Origin: Lenzites betulinus
Taxonomy: Eukaryota > Basidiomycota > Agaricomycetes > Polyporales > Polyporaceae
Length of the DNA: 64,000 nt
Reading direction: 5' to 3'
Assembly: GCA_022264855.1 (NCBI GenBank)
Contig: JABYQU010000004.1
Coordinates: 186,001 to 250,000 of the forward strand
Of this stretch, positions 62,463 to 64,000 are shown one piece after another. A program made the position numbers and the translations under genes. A model generated the notes under the pieces. The model did not search any database. It saw only the letters and a program-made list of their open reading frames with translations, and was not told where the DNA came from. Position 1 is the stretch's first letter. Each line of letters starts with the position of its first letter.

Positions 62463-63257
62463 GGTCGCGCGCGGCGGTAGCGGGAAGGGGAGGGCTGGTC
62501 GGATGAGGGGAAGAAGGAAAACGCGAGCCGGCCGCGTTTTAACGAGGAAATGGGCTCAAGGAATTCTCGCGTGCAGAACGCCCAAAAGCGGGGTTTATTA
62601 TATCTCCCAGAGAACGTCCAGAAGGAATGATCATGCACGAATTCTTTCGCTGTACGTAATTTACGTCTCACTGTCAGGATGGAAAAGGGAGGTCGGGCGC
62701 TGGACTCGCTCGCCCCGCCGACCGTCCCCGCCGGGCCGCGGGGGCGCGGGGCAGGTGTGGGCGCGCACACTAAACAGCTGGCGGAGCTGGGTGCGAACGC
62801 GGCCGAGAGGAGGCGTGGCGGGGGATCGCGCGCGAAGGGGAGAGGACTAAAGCGTCCGTCGGTACATGTGAGACGGCTGATGTTCGTCCAATCCAAAAAT
62901 CAGATAACGCGGCTCACATGAAAACCTGGCGGACTGTGGCCATGCCCAGCCGGTGGGAGGAGCGTGTGCGGAGCGATCAGGCCTGGTTCTCGAACGGCGC
63001 GCGCGGTTGTTGTCCTCAGCTTTCGCCGGGCAGAGCTGGGAGAGCCGGTGATGGACACAGGTACCTGGCTGCCCTCGCCCGAGTCGGCAACCCACCGTCG
63101 CGGAAGACGCCCCAACTCCGCCCTAATTCCCGCCACACGCGCGCCTATTCAATTACTGCAACGTGTTCTGCCCGATCCGGACGCGCCTGCACCGTCACAC
63201 TCTCCCGTCCTCCTCCCCGCGCGCTGCATGTCCGCCACAGCCGCCTAGGCTACTATC
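62463..63257. promoter_or_regulatory. Divergent gap between the AT-hook gene and the OS-9-type gene
   Basis: 795 bp with both promoters. The part at 62,690-62,850 is extremely GC-rich. Open frames on both strands here are shadows of GC bias and show no domain. Confidence 0.4.
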
Positions 63258-64000
63258 ATGCGCACCCACACCCCCGCACTCGCCACCCTCGCCGCCCTCG
63301 CCCTCGCCGTCGACGCCCGCATCCACCACTCGCGCGTCCCCGAGGACCCGTACGCGTTCCCCAAGTACCGCGTCTCCTTCCTCCACGGCCTTCCCGTCCT
63401 CAACGACACCGCCGAGCGCTGGCTCCGCGAGGGCCTCCGCGGAGGAGAGCTCGAGTTCCTCGACCAGCCCTGGGAGGAGTCGCACTCCCTTGCCAGCCCG
63501 CTAAAGAGCATCGAAGCCTCCGACGACCTCGCCCCGCCCGATGTCTGTCCAACGTGCCCCCTGCCCCCCCCACGCCCGCACGCTGACCGTTTCCCCGCGC
63601 AGGCAGCCCAGGCCCAGGAGGCCAACTACACGCTCCAGCGCATGAAGTTCGGCCCCAAGTCGTCCTTCGTCTGCCTCATCCCCCCGCCGCCCACAGAGCC
63701 CCCCGCCGTGGTGGACGACGCGCCGACAGACGTCGCCACGCCCGTGCACAGCTGGTCGCTGCTCCAGCCGCTCTCCGGAAAATGCCTCTACGTGAGCAGC
63801 CCCGCCCGGCATCCGTCCGCGCGCACCGCCGATAACACCCGCACAGCACAGGCAAGGCTGGTTCACATACTCGTACTGCCATAATTCGCATGTGCGCCAG
63901 TTCCACGAGCTGCACCACCAGCACATCCCCAGCACAGGTGACGCGCCCCCCCCGCCCGCCTGCGAATTTTGCTAACCGACCGCGCCGCTCCGTCCAGGCG
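63258..64000 (+). CDS. YOS9: ER lectin, OS-9/Yos9 family, 3' end cut by window edge
   Basis: Yos9/OS-9 reads trimmed N-glycans on misfolded proteins in the ER lumen and passes them to the Hrd1 degradation machinery. The ATG at 63258 gives MRTHTPALATLAALALAVDA, a clear signal peptide with likely cleavage after DA. The mature part begins RIHHSRVPEDPYAFPKYRVS with the family's early FLHGLPVLN. An intron (63,541-63,602) leads to ANYTLQRMKFGPKSSFVCLI, then LLQPLSGKCLY opens the MRH sugar-binding domain. The next intron (63,792 to about 63,845, acceptor CGCACAG) joins HRQGWFTYSYCHNSHVRQFH, with the Tyr/Cys pattern of MRH domains. The rest of the domain lies beyond the window. Confidence 0.9.

Overview
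This window is nuclear DNA from a basidiomycete fungus, most likely an Agaricomycete. The coding sequence is GC-rich. Genes are compact and cut by many short introns of about 45-110 bp with GT...AG ends. Both strands carry genes 0.1-1 kb apart, with no operons, and the proteins are fungal housekeeping families. I cannot name the species from sequence alone. Reading frames had to be joined across introns by eye, so gene ends are usually more certain than every internal splice site.

Layout. 0-12.4 kb: a Pumilio-type RNA-binding protein (cut by the window start), kinesin-1 heavy chain, the small elongation factor Elf1, and a divergent kinesin-5. 12.8-24.6 kb: a membrane-traffic block with VPS55, the TRAPPII subunit TRS120, the phosphatidylinositol 4-kinase PIK1 sharing a 301-bp promoter gap with TRS120, and a Golgi GT15 mannosyltransferase. 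24.6-27.4 kb: the only gene-poor island. It is AT-richer and holds a (GA)31 microsatellite, several palindromes, a direct repeat and an intron-containing tRNA-Val(CAC). 27.4-32.1 kb: a very long disordered protein of unknown function. 33.3-41.5 kb: a USP7/Ubp15-type deubiquitinase, SEC66 and mitochondrial citrate synthase.

42.3-50.3 kb: an uncharacterised protein with a Pro/Gly/Met/Gln repeat tail and a visible frame break, a PP2A B56 regulatory subunit, the DNA primase large subunit, and phosphatidylserine synthase. 51-57.4 kb: the SMC5/6 subunit Nse1, a mitochondrial-type AAA+ ATPase with a long variable N-terminal region, and phosphatidylinositol synthase. 59.2-64 kb: kynurenine 3-monooxygenase, a small protein with four AT-hooks, and the start of an OS-9/Yos9-type ER lectin cut by the window end.

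Functional themes: secretory and Golgi traffic with phosphoinositides (VPS55, TRS120, PIK1, GT15 enzyme, SEC66, OS-9, and the two CDP-diacylglycerol-using synthases CHO1 and PIS1), mitosis and chromosomes (kinesin-5, Nse1, primase, B56, AT-hook protein), and mitochondrial metabolism (citrate synthase, kynurenine monooxygenase). I found no clear transposon, CRISPR array, biosynthetic cluster or defence system. The least explained parts are the disordered 27.4-32.1 kb gene, the frame-broken gene at 42.3-43.8 kb, the 24.6-27 kb island, and the 1.75-kb gap before kynurenine monooxygenase.
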